The notes beneath the pieces were generated by a model, which saw only the letters and a list, made by a program, of their open reading frames with translations, was not told the origin of the DNA and ran no database searches. Shown here piece by piece: positions 46,391-54,251 of a stretch of 64,000 bases of DNA (the first letter of the stretch is position 1; each line of letters opens with the position of its first letter). Origin of the DNA: Winogradskyella echinorum. Lineage in GTDB: Bacteria > Bacteroidota > Bacteroidia > Flavobacteriales > Flavobacteriaceae. The position numbers were made by a program, and so were the translations under genes. The stretch is from the NCBI RefSeq assembly GCF_014297365.1, contig NZ_JACOQD010000002.1, forward strand, positions 1-64,000, given 5' to 3'.

Positions 46391-46741
46391 ATGAAAAATT
46401 TTATGATGATTTTCGTTGGAAAAGAATACACTGATCTTGGATTATCTCCAGAAGATATGCAAGGCAGGATGGAAAAATGGTTTGCTTGGGGAAGTAAGAT
46501 GGAAAAGGCAGGTATTTTACGTGGTGGCGAAGCTTTAACACCTCAAATTAGACGTATTGTTGGAGAGAGTAGAACTGTAACGGATTTAACATCTGCGGAA
46601 GTAAAAGAAATTGTTGGTGGATTTTATTTAATTGAAGCCAAAGATTTTGACGCCGTACAAGAGATAGCTCAAGATTTCCCAGATTACGATTTAGGAAACA
46701 CCGTAGAAATTCGTGAAATTATGGTTTTTGACGAACACTAA
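46391..46741 (+). CDS. YCII-related DGPF-domain protein
   Basis: 116 aa, ferredoxin-like alpha-beta fold: MIFVGKEYTDLGLSPEDMQ, WFAWGSKMEKAGILRGGEAL, and GFYLIEAKDFDAVQEIAQDFP then VEIREIMVF. These proteins are the usual neighbours of ECF42-type sigma factors. Stop and start of the sigma gene share one base (TAATG), so the two are co-translated. The biochemical role is unknown; ligand sensing for the sigma factor is one idea. Confidence 0.88.
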   Translation: MKNFMMIFVGKEYTDLGLSPEDMQGRMEKWFAWGSKMEKAGILRGGEALTPQIRRIVGESRTVTDLTSAEVKEIVGGFYLIEAKDFDAVQEIAQDFPDYDLGNTVEIREIMVFDEH

Positions 46742-47988
46742 TGGAAAATAAACTAGTAGACCATCTGTTTCGCCATCATAGTGGAAAGATGGTCTCTGTT
46801 TTAACCAGAATCTTTGGGTTATCTAATTTAGATATTATTGAAGATGCGGTACAAGATACCTTTATTAAAGCTAGCATATCTTGGCGAAAACAACAGCCAG
46901 AGCATCCGGAAGCTTGGTTAACAAAAGCCGCAAAAAACAGAGTTATAGATATTTTTAGAACCCTAAAAGCTCAAAAAAATAACCTTCCTAATATTACCCA
47001 AGGCACTGATGCTATTGCTATTAACGAATTGTTTTTAGATGCTGAAATTGAAGATGCACAGCTCAGAATGATATTTACAGCTTGTCATCCTAAGTTAGAT
47101 CCAAGAGATCGAATTTCGTTTGCCTTAAAAACCGTTTCTGGTTTTAGTACCAAAGAAATTGCTTCAGCTTTGCTCACAAAAGAAGAGACGATTAAAAAAC
47201 GTCTAATGCGTGCTCGTAAAGCCATTCAAAAATCAGATATACAGTTTTATATTCCTCAAGGAAAAACATTAAACGAGCGTTTAGAAAGTGTAATGGAAGT
47301 CTTGTATCTTATTTTTAATGAAGGTTTTCATTCTAATAATAAAGAGCATTTAATTAGAGAAGATTTATGCGGTGAAGCCATGCGTTTATGCAAATTACTA
47401 TTAAAATATAAGCAAACACGATCACCAGAGTGTTATGCTTTGTTTGCTTTAATGTGTTTCCATTCTGCAAGATTACCAGCCAAAACAAGTGTAGATAATG
47501 AAGTATTGGATTTAAAACAACAAAATAGAGCTTTATGGCACTTTCCATTTATACAACTTGGCAACACCATGATGAGTAAAGCAGTTGAGACAGAAGATTT
47601 TTCATGTTATCATTTTGAGGCAGCGATTGCTGCAGAACATTTAAAAGCAAAAACTTTTGAAGACACCAATTGGAATGCCATTTTAAAATGGTACCAGGCA
47701 TTGCATCAATTACAGCCCATGCCATCGCATTTATTAACAATGGCAGTTATTTGTATACAGAATAAAGATTATGAAACTGCTGATTTCTATTTTAAACAAT
47801 TACAACCAGAGCATTTAGAGCAACGAGCATATTTATACTTTGCAGCCAAAGCAGATTATTTTGCTGAAACTAAAAATTTAAAAGAAGCATTGATTTATAT
47901 TGATTTGGCTCTATATTCAGTAACAAATTCGCAAGAAAAAGCCTATTTACAGAATAAGAAAGCAGCTTTATTACAAATATTAAATTAA
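46741..47988 (+). CDS. ECF42-type sigma factor with long C-terminal extension
   Basis: 415 aa. Sigma region 2 (FRHHSGKMVSVLTRIFG, IIEDAVQDTFIKA) and region 4 (DRISFALKTVSGFSTKEIASALLT) occupy ~1-165. The rest (~190-415) is the DUF6596/TPR-like extension: GKTLNERLESVMEVLYLIFNEG, HLIREDLCGEAMRLCKLL, HFEAAIAAEHL. In this group there is no anti-sigma factor; the extension and a DGPF protein are thought to control activity. Paired with the DGPF gene directly upstream. Confidence 0.9.
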   Translation: MENKLVDHLFRHHSGKMVSVLTRIFGLSNLDIIEDAVQDTFIKASISWRKQQPEHPEAWLTKAAKNRVIDIFRTLKAQKNNLPNITQGTDAIAINELFLDAEIEDAQLRMIFTACHPKLDPRDRISFALKTVSGFSTKEIASALLTKEETIKKRLMRARKAIQKSDIQFYIPQGKTLNERLESVMEVLYLIFNEGFHSNNKEHLIREDLCGEAMRLCKLLLKYKQTRSPECYALFALMCFHSARLPAKTSVDNEVLDLKQQNRALWHFPFIQLGNTMMSKAVETEDFSCYHFEAAIAAEHLKAKTFEDTNWNAILKWYQALHQLQPMPSHLLTMAVICIQNKDYETADFYFKQLQPEHLEQRAYLYFAAKADYFAETKNLKEALIYIDLALYSVTNSQEKAYLQNKKAALLQILN

Positions 47989-48179
47989 TATTTTTCACCT
48001 TTAATATTAGCTTAAAGCAAAACTAAAGGTATCATTTGGAATTAATTTTTCCAATCATGCTAACTTGTTAATAATTAAATAGTTCTATGTACTGAAACTT
48101 TGCATTAAATCGACTAACTTGCTTAACGACTAACTCATATCATTAAAGTTAGCCTTCATTAAGACCAACCATTAACTAA

Positions 48180-48296
48180 ATGATAAAATTCTTTAGATTA
48201 TCAAAACAAAATTTTGCAATGCAAAATCGAATGTCCTGCGGACATTTGGCGGAAATAGTTGCTTGCGGAAGATTTAAAATCCTTAAACATGATTAA
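48180..48296 (+). pseudogene. Degenerate DUF6090 N-terminal fragment with hairpin insert
   Basis: ATG at 48180 encodes MIKFFRLSKQN, resembling MIKFFRRIRQQ of the intact gene at 48289, but the frame then runs into hairpin sequence (48211-48245) and stops just after the next gene's start. The 300 bp between 47988 and 48289 otherwise hold no gene I can see. I read it as a duplicated start broken by a repeat; chance similarity of a short basic N-terminus is possible. Confidence 0.35.
48211..48245. repeat. Two adjacent hairpins upstream of the DUF6090 gene
   Basis: ATTTTGC-AAT-GCAAAAT (48211-48227) and ATGTCC-TGC-GGACAT (48231-48245) are perfect hairpins 3 bp apart. The location 44 bp before the ATG could also influence translation of the DUF6090 gene. 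Confidence 0.6.
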
Positions 48297-49356
48297 ATTC
48301 TTCAGACGTATAAGACAACAACTACTCTCAGAAAATAAATTTAGCAAATACATACTGTACGCTATAGGCGAAATTGTGCTTGTTATTATTGGTATTCTTA
48401 TAGCGCTTCAAATAAATAATAAAAACGAACAGCGAAAAACCGAAAATAAAATTGTTTCTATTTTAAAAGAAGTACAAAATGATTTAGCACTAGATATTCA
48501 AAAATCGGACGAACTAATTGCCTATTATAAAACACAAGATTCAATCATCAACTTAGTAAAAGCAGATAAACTAACCTATGATGATTATAAAAATGAAAAT
48601 CGAAATGCTTTAAGATTTGCAATTATGGACGCTTTCCACATGAAAATTCATGCAAATGGATATACCAACCTCATAGAAAATGTTGATAATGTTCCAAAAA
48701 AACTGAAAGCAGTTATTGAACCATTACACGAGATATATATTTATAACAAATACGAAATAGACAAGTTCGATAAGCGATTGGACTTGATTACAGATAGAGT
48801 GATAGACAAGTTAGCCAAAAGTAAAGATTGGTATTATAGATTAGATCGGCCTCAATTAGAAGATGAGATGATTAATTTTTTCCTGAATGACCCTTATTAT
48901 AAAAATGATGTAGCTCTATACCAAAATGCTGGCTGGACAAACTTGGCATACCATGTTACAATATTTAGAGAAAACGCAATTAATGCATACAAACAAATTA
49001 ACGCACTTGTTGAAAGTAATGAACCGCTTCCCGATTTTATACCACACAATTTAGTTCATCTAACAACGGCACAACTAAATGAATATGCGGGTACTTTTAA
49101 GGTTGTAAAGTATGATGGGTACGATGGTCCAATTCCAGATTTAAACTATAAAATTCAGATACAAGACAATGGTCTAGTGGGCATTATGAATGGAGATCTT
49201 GAAGATATGGATTATTTCTATTTTGAAACAACAGATAAGATATTTGGTCAGACTGATATTTACCTTAAAGGAGAGTTTGTAAGAGATAGTTTAAATGAAA
49301 TTACATCTTTATTTATTATGAAAAATGGAATGGTAGCTCACTTAAATAAACTTTAA
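48289..49356 (+). CDS. DUF6090 family membrane-anchored protein
   Basis: 355 aa from ATG 48289 (start MIKFFRRIRQQLLSENK, the family's hallmark; an upstream TTG would add 10 atypical residues). After SKYILYAIGEIVLV comes one transmembrane helix (~22-42: EIVLVIIGILIALQI), then a helical extracytosolic domain (~45-250) and a beta-rich C-terminal part. The family is abundant in flavobacteria, frequently in tandem arrays, and has no known function. Confidence 0.85.
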   Translation: MIKFFRRIRQQLLSENKFSKYILYAIGEIVLVIIGILIALQINNKNEQRKTENKIVSILKEVQNDLALDIQKSDELIAYYKTQDSIINLVKADKLTYDDYKNENRNALRFAIMDAFHMKIHANGYTNLIENVDNVPKKLKAVIEPLHEIYIYNKYEIDKFDKRLDLITDRVIDKLAKSKDWYYRLDRPQLEDEMINFFLNDPYYKNDVALYQNAGWTNLAYHVTIFRENAINAYKQINALVESNEPLPDFIPHNLVHLTTAQLNEYAGTFKVVKYDGYDGPIPDLNYKIQIQDNGLVGIMNGDLEDMDYFYFETTDKIFGQTDIYLKGEFVRDSLNEITSLFIMKNGMVAHLNKL

Positions 49357-49626
49357 ACTTATTAAAGAAAATTAATAACGAAAGGCTAAGAACGAGTATA
49401 ATTAAATGCTTTGGTCGTTGCCTATTTAGAAAATTCCTATGGAATTTTCACGTGTTCGTTTTTGTTTACTAAATTAGTTGTTTAACCGAGCAACCAAACG
49501 CACACATCATCGTTAAGCATAAAATCAATTTCCTCTTTAAATATGTGGCACACAACTTGTTTGTAACAAAACAGTAGATTTTACTACATATAAGTAAAAC
49601 CAAGTTTAATTAAAAAAGAAAAAGAT

Positions 49627-49950
49627 ATGATTCAGTTAAAAGGAGCCTTAGTTTTAGGAACCATAATAGGTGTAGCCGCAGGTGTGTTATTAGCGCCAGA
49701 AAAAGGCAGTGTTACAAGAGATAAACTTAAAAAAGAAGGAAAGGATATTAAAGACCAAATTGTTGATGACTTCACTGAAGTAAAAGACGATTTATCTAAA
49801 GCAGCGGCATCTGGTAAGGATAAATTTAAAGAAGATTTAAAAGACTTTGCCTCTAAAACAAGTTATAAAACAGAGCAAGCGATTACCTTTTTAGAAAAGC
49901 AATTAGCTATTTTGAAAGAAAAGAATAAAACGCTACAGCAGACAAGCTAA
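49627..49950 (+). CDS. YtxH domain-containing protein
   Basis: 107 aa. A single hydrophobic helix (~7-25: LVLGTIIGVAAGVLLAPEKG) with the YtxH signature GxxxGxLxAPxxG, then a long amphipathic, Lys/Asp-rich coiled coil. Related proteins are membrane-anchored general-stress proteins in Bacillus. Single gene preceded by 270 bp that contain a hairpin (AAAATTCC-TAT-GGAATTTT near 49431) and nothing else I can name; followed by a structured repeat. Confidence 0.85.
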   Translation: MIQLKGALVLGTIIGVAAGVLLAPEKGSVTRDKLKKEGKDIKDQIVDDFTEVKDDLSKAAASGKDKFKEDLKDFASKTSYKTEQAITFLEKQLAILKEKNKTLQQTS

Positions 49951-49964
49951 AACATACTTTGAAC

Positions 49965-50064
49965 CGTCATTGCGAAGCCGACTTTTTTGTTGGCTGTGGC
50001 AATCTCATAAAAGGGAGTAATTACCATTAATGAGATTACCACGTCCTACGTCCTCGTAATGACG
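49965..50064. repeat. 100-bp cloverleaf-like structured intergenic repeat
   Basis: The outer arms are CGTCATTGCGA (49965-49975) and TCGTAATGACG (50054-50064; one mismatch). Inside, AGCCGAC/GTTGGCT pairs near 49976-49995, and GGCAATCTCAT (about 49998) pairs with ATGAGATTACC (about 50030). Same size and architecture as the element at 18208 but a different sequence. It lies between convergent ytxH-like and GNAT genes. Confidence 0.7.
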
Positions 50065-50073
50065 TTTCGTTTT

Positions 50074-50649
50074 TTATTTTATAATATTTAGGAGGCTTTT
50101 TTTTATCTCTGCCCACTCATCTTTCAAAATACCATAACAGCAAGTACTACGTCTAAAACCATCATTCATAAGGGTGTCTTTTCTTAAAATGCCTTCGAGC
50201 GTTGCGCCTAATTTCTCAACAGCACGTCGCGATTTGTTATTGCGTTCGTCAATTCTAAATTCAACCTTTTCAAACGCTAAGGTTTCAAATGCATATTGTA
50301 GCATTAAAAACTTCATGTTAGCATTTAATCCTGTACCCTGAAAATGGTGTCCTATCCAAGTCCAACCAATGTGTAAGACTTTGTTTTTCCAATTGATCAA
50401 TCCAAATCGTGTGGCACCAGCATAAGCTTGTTTTTCTTTATCATAGATAATAAAAGGTAATGTGGTTTTATTATCATAACCCTCTATAGCAATTTGCACA
50501 TAAGCTCTCAATTTTTCTGGATCAGAAATATCGGAAGGTGAGTAATAGATTAAATCCTTTTCTTGAGCAATTTGTCCTAAATGCGCGTAATTGCTTAGGT
50601 TGAGTAATGTGAGTTTTACGCGATTATTTTCTAAGGTTGGTGTATTCAT
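50074..50649 (-). CDS. GNAT family N-acetyltransferase (RimJ/RimL-like)
   Basis: 191 aa. GNAT features: VKLTLLNLSNYAHL, AYAGATRFGLINWKNKVLHIGWTWI (beta 4), HHFQGTGLNANMKFLML as the acetyl-CoA pyrophosphate loop and KVEFRIDERNNKSRRAVEKLGATLEG, diagnostic of the RimJ/RimL ribosomal-protein-type branch. It transfers acetyl groups to an amine on a protein or small molecule; the substrate is unknown. Single gene. Confidence 0.9.
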   Translation of the reverse strand: MNTPTLENNRVKLTLLNLSNYAHLGQIAQEKDLIYYSPSDISDPEKLRAYVQIAIEGYDNKTTLPFIIYDKEKQAYAGATRFGLINWKNKVLHIGWTWIGHHFQGTGLNANMKFLMLQYAFETLAFEKVEFRIDERNNKSRRAVEKLGATLEGILRKDTLMNDGFRRSTCCYGILKDEWAEIKKSLLNIIK

Positions 50650-50859
50650 TGACAGTTTATGGCATATTTGTAAAATCGAAATCTAAATTATAATTATTTC
50701 TTTAAAAGCGCTTATAGAATTATATTTTTATATGTTGAACCCTCAGTCATTGAATGTAGGATAGATTTACTATTTTAAAATGTTAATTTAAGACGCTGAA
50801 CATTGTAATTCATAAAATTTTGATGAATGCATTAATTGTAATTACTCTAATTTTATGAC

Positions 50860-51756
50860 ATGGTATCTAAACAAACCTTTATTAAAGGCATTCTCATAGG
50901 TATATTGGGTATTGTATTATTTTCTTCTAAAGCCGTAATGGTGAAGTTGTCATATAAGTACAATGTTGATGCACTTAGTGTCTTGTTATTACGTATGCTA
51001 TTTGCATTTCCGTTTTATATAGCAATTGCATTTGCTTATAGACACGAAAAAAGTATGCACGTAAAAAAGAATGATTATCTCTGGCTTGTATTTTTTGGGT
51101 TTGTAGGTTATTATTTGGCGAGCTATTTTGACTTTGTTGGTTTAACCTTTATTAAAGCTAGTTTAGAGCGTATTATACTTTTTATCTATCCTACTATTGT
51201 GCTATTATTTAATAAGTTATTTCTTAAAAGGGTAATAACTAAGATGCAAAAACTAGCTATTATAATTACATATGTTGGTATTGTGATTACGTTTGGTAGT
51301 GAGGTGTCTATTTCGGGAAATCATGTCTATAATGGTGGCTTTTTTGTGCTGCTCAGTGCCATTACCTATGCATCTTATTTGGTAGGTAGTGGATGGCTTA
51401 TTCCTAAATTTGGTGTCATGAGATTTACGGCCTACGCCATGTTAGTCTCTTGTGTCTGTGTATTTATTCATTATGGATTAGTCTCTAGAGTGAACATTTT
51501 TAATTTTCCTTGGCAAGTTTATGTGTTAGGTTTGTGTATTGCTGTTTTTGCAACTGTAATTCCTTCATTTTTAGTATCTATATCTATTAAACTAATCGAT
51601 TCATCAAACTTTGCAGTAATTGCAGGTGTTGGACCTATTTCAACAATTGTCCTTGCAGTTATCTTTTTAAACGAAAGCCTTACATTACTTCAAATTATAG
51701 GTACTATAGTTGTTATTTTAGGGATTTTATTGATTTCAAAAAACAGAAGAAAATAG
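50860..51756 (+). CDS. DMT-superfamily transporter (EamA)
   Basis: 298 aa with ten predicted transmembrane helices in two EamA repeats (~8-140 and ~150-293). Examples: GILGIVLFSSKAVMVKLSY, GVGPISTIVLAVIFLNE and LLQIIGTIVVILGILLIS, the last typical of helix 9-10. Members export metabolites, amino acids or nucleosides. Gene is isolated, substrate unknown. Confidence 0.88.
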   Translation: MVSKQTFIKGILIGILGIVLFSSKAVMVKLSYKYNVDALSVLLLRMLFAFPFYIAIAFAYRHEKSMHVKKNDYLWLVFFGFVGYYLASYFDFVGLTFIKASLERIILFIYPTIVLLFNKLFLKRVITKMQKLAIIITYVGIVITFGSEVSISGNHVYNGGFFVLLSAITYASYLVGSGWLIPKFGVMRFTAYAMLVSCVCVFIHYGLVSRVNIFNFPWQVYVLGLCIAVFATVIPSFLVSISIKLIDSSNFAVIAGVGPISTIVLAVIFLNESLTLLQIIGTIVVILGILLISKNRRK

Positions 51757-51918
51757 TAGTTATAGCAATATTAAAACTAAATTCAATGTAATAATCAATA
51801 AATCTAATGTTCTCAACAATATTGGGCATTTATTGTTAATTACTTTACGTAAACCGTATTTCATTTTTTGCGGTATAGTCTTATATTAGCGTTCCAACAA
51901 AAATTCGTCCTAAATTCT

Positions 51919-53778
51919 ATGGCAGAACAGTCTAACTATACCGAAGATAATATACGCTCACTCGATTGGAAAGAACATATCCGAATGCGACCTGGTATGT
52001 ATATTGGAAAGTTAGGTGATGGATCTTCGCCAGACGATGGAATCTATATTTTACTAAAGGAAGTACTCGACAACTCCATTGATGAGTATGTGATGGGAGC
52101 AGGTAAAACTATTGAGATTTCTGTACAAGGAGAGCGCGTTATTGTGCGCGATTATGGTCGTGGTATTCCACTTGGTAAAGTTGTAGATGTTGTGTCTAAA
52201 ATGAATACAGGAGGTAAATACGATTCTAAAGCCTTTAAGAAATCAGTGGGTTTAAATGGTGTTGGTACTAAAGCTGTAAATGCTTTATCATCTTATTTTA
52301 GAGTAGAATCTACAAGAGATGGTAAATCGGCTTCGGCAGAATTTGAACAAGGAAATCTTACCAATAAAGAATTATTAGAAGATACTTCTCGTAGAAAAGG
52401 AACAAAGGTTAGTTTTATTCCAGATGAAATTATCTTTAAAAACTATAAGTATAGAAACGAGTATATCGTTAAGATGCTTAAAAACTATGTGTATCTTAAT
52501 CCTGGATTAACCATTGTTTTTAATGGTGAAAAGTATTTTAGTGAAAATGGATTAAAGGATTTACTATCTGAAAACATTAATGAGTCAGATTTGTTGTACC
52601 CTATCATTCATCTAAAAGGTGATGATATAGAAGTGGCATTAACACATAGTAAAACCCAATACAGCGAGGAATATCATTCGTTTGTAAATGGTCAAAATAC
52701 GACACAAGGAGGTACGCATTTAGCTGCTTTTAGAGAGGCATTAGTAAAGACTGTACGAGAGTTTTACGGAAAAACCTATGATGCTTCAGATATTAGAAAA
52801 TCAGTAGTTTCTGCCATTGCTATAAAAGTGATGGAGCCAGTTTTTGAGAGTCAGACCAAAACAAAGCTTGGTTCTACAGATATGGGTGGTGATTTGCCAA
52901 CTGTAAGAACCTACATCAACGATTTTGTTAAAAAGTACTTAGATAACTTTTTACATAAAAACCCGGATACAGCAGAGAAAATTCAACGTAAAATTCTTCA
53001 GGCAGAGCGAGAACGTAAAGAGCTTTCAGGCATTAGAAAATTAGCAAAAGACAGAGCTAAAAAGGCAAGTCTTCATAATAAAAAATTACGCGATTGTAGA
53101 GTGCATTTTGGTGATACTAAAAAGGATGGTTATTTAGATACAACGTTGTTTATCACTGAGGGTGATTCGGCATCTGGTAGTATTACAAAATCGCGCGATG
53201 TTAATACTCAGGCAGTTTTTAGCCTAAAAGGTAAACCTTTAAACTGCTATGGTTTAAGTAAAAAGATTGTTTATGAGAATGAAGAATTCAATCTTTTACA
53301 GGCGGCTTTAAATATTGAAGAATCTCTAGAAGATTTAAGATATAATAATGTGGTAATTGCAACTGATGCTGATGTGGATGGTATGCATATTCGTTTATTG
53401 CTAATTACATTTTTCTTGCAATTTTTTCCAGAAGTGATAAAAGAAGGACATTTGTATATTTTGCAAACACCTTTATTTAGAGTAAGAAATAAAAAAGAAA
53501 CGATTTATTGTTATTCTGAAGATGAAAGACGAGAAGCAATAGAAAAACTAAAACCAAAGCCAGAAATAACTCGATTTAAAGGTTTAGGTGAGATTTCGCC
53601 AGATGAATTTGTACATTTTATTGGTGAAGATATTCGTTTAGACCCAGTAATGTTAGATAAAGATATGTCTATAGAAGAGTTATTATCTTTCTATATGGGT
53701 AAAAACACACCGACGCGCCAAGAATTTATAATAGATAACCTAAAAGTTGAACTAGATATAGTTGAAGATACTGTATGA
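51919..53778 (+). CDS. parE: DNA topoisomerase IV subunit B
   Basis: 619 aa from ATG 51919 ([20 protein letters not shown], the usual start; the upstream in-frame codons are not conserved-looking). GHKL ATPase: [36 protein letters not shown]; transducer; [16 protein letters not shown] and [12 protein letters not shown]. With ParC it decatenates daughter chromosomes. It is followed by a 158-aa gene and parC, all with ATGA overlaps, so this is a coupled three-gene operon. Confidence 0.95.
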   Translation: MAEQSNYTEDNIRSLDWKEHIRMRPGMYIGKLGDGSSPDDGIYILLKEVLDNSIDEYVMGAGKTIEISVQGERVIVRDYGRGIPLGKVVDVVSKMNTGGKYDSKAFKKSVGLNGVGTKAVNALSSYFRVESTRDGKSASAEFEQGNLTNKELLEDTSRRKGTKVSFIPDEIIFKNYKYRNEYIVKMLKNYVYLNPGLTIVFNGEKYFSENGLKDLLSENINESDLLYPIIHLKGDDIEVALTHSKTQYSEEYHSFVNGQNTTQGGTHLAAFREALVKTVREFYGKTYDASDIRKSVVSAIAIKVMEPVFESQTKTKLGSTDMGGDLPTVRTYINDFVKKYLDNFLHKNPDTAEKIQRKILQAERERKELSGIRKLAKDRAKKASLHNKKLRDCRVHFGDTKKDGYLDTTLFITEGDSASGSITKSRDVNTQAVFSLKGKPLNCYGLSKKIVYENEEFNLLQAALNIEESLEDLRYNNVVIATDADVDGMHIRLLLITFFLQFFPEVIKEGHLYILQTPLFRVRNKKETIYCYSEDERREAIEKLKPKPEITRFKGLGEISPDEFVHFIGEDIRLDPVMLDKDMSIEELLSFYMGKNTPTRQEFIIDNLKVELDIVEDTV

Positions 53779-54251
53779 GAACGGATAACAGAGCTGTAAA
53801 AAATTCTATTATTTCCATCTATTTTATATTATTAGTTGCTGCTATTTTATTAGCGACAGTTTTTAATACGTACGACGATTTTCCTGTGAGTTCAATGTAT
53901 GTGTTTTTAGCATTATTTGTAGTTGTAGTTCTTGTTCATTTTTTGGCTAGATATTTTGAATATGATAGTGATGGACCAAAATTGATTCTTACCAATAGAG
54001 GATTAATACTAACAGATTTCATTAACTACAGACAGCATAGAGCAGAGTTTGCGAAGGAAAAGTTAGTAAATTATAAAGCGCATAATTATTTAATTTATAA
54101 AACTTTAGTTGTTTCTATAAAACATAGTAATGGTAAAATAGTAAAAGAGAGCTTTAATGTTACGCTTTTAAAACGAAAGAAATTAAGGTACGTAAAGCAA
54201 TCGCTTAAAAGAATATTAAAAGAAAATTTAAAGCATAAAGAAGGTCAATGA
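53775..54251 (+). CDS. Small membrane protein encoded between parE and parC
   Basis: 158 aa. Two hydrophobic helices (~12-32 and ~40-60) are followed by a soluble domain (~65-150; [46 protein letters not shown]) that resembles a PH-like/bPH fold, and a very basic tail ([22 protein letters not shown]). Overlaps parE by 4 bp and parC by 4 bp. Function unknown; placement suggests it is made with topoisomerase IV and might tie it to the membrane, but that is speculation. Confidence 0.85.
   Translation: MRTDNRAVKNSIISIYFILLVAAILLATVFNTYDDFPVSSMYVFLALFVVVVLVHFLARYFEYDSDGPKLILTNRGLILTDFINYRQHRAEFAKEKLVNYKAHNYLIYKTLVVSIKHSNGKIVKESFNVTLLKRKKLRYVKQSLKRILKENLKHKEGQ

Noticed and set aside
48259..48288. 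TTG-start extension of the DUF6090 protein
   Set aside because: MIKFFRRIRQ from 48289 is the standard family start; the extra residues derive from hairpin sequence.
49357..49626. Integron attC-like site suggested by AACGAAAGGCTAAGAACGAG
   Set aside because: No paired inverse core sites or integrase were found; only a simple hairpin near 49431 is clear.
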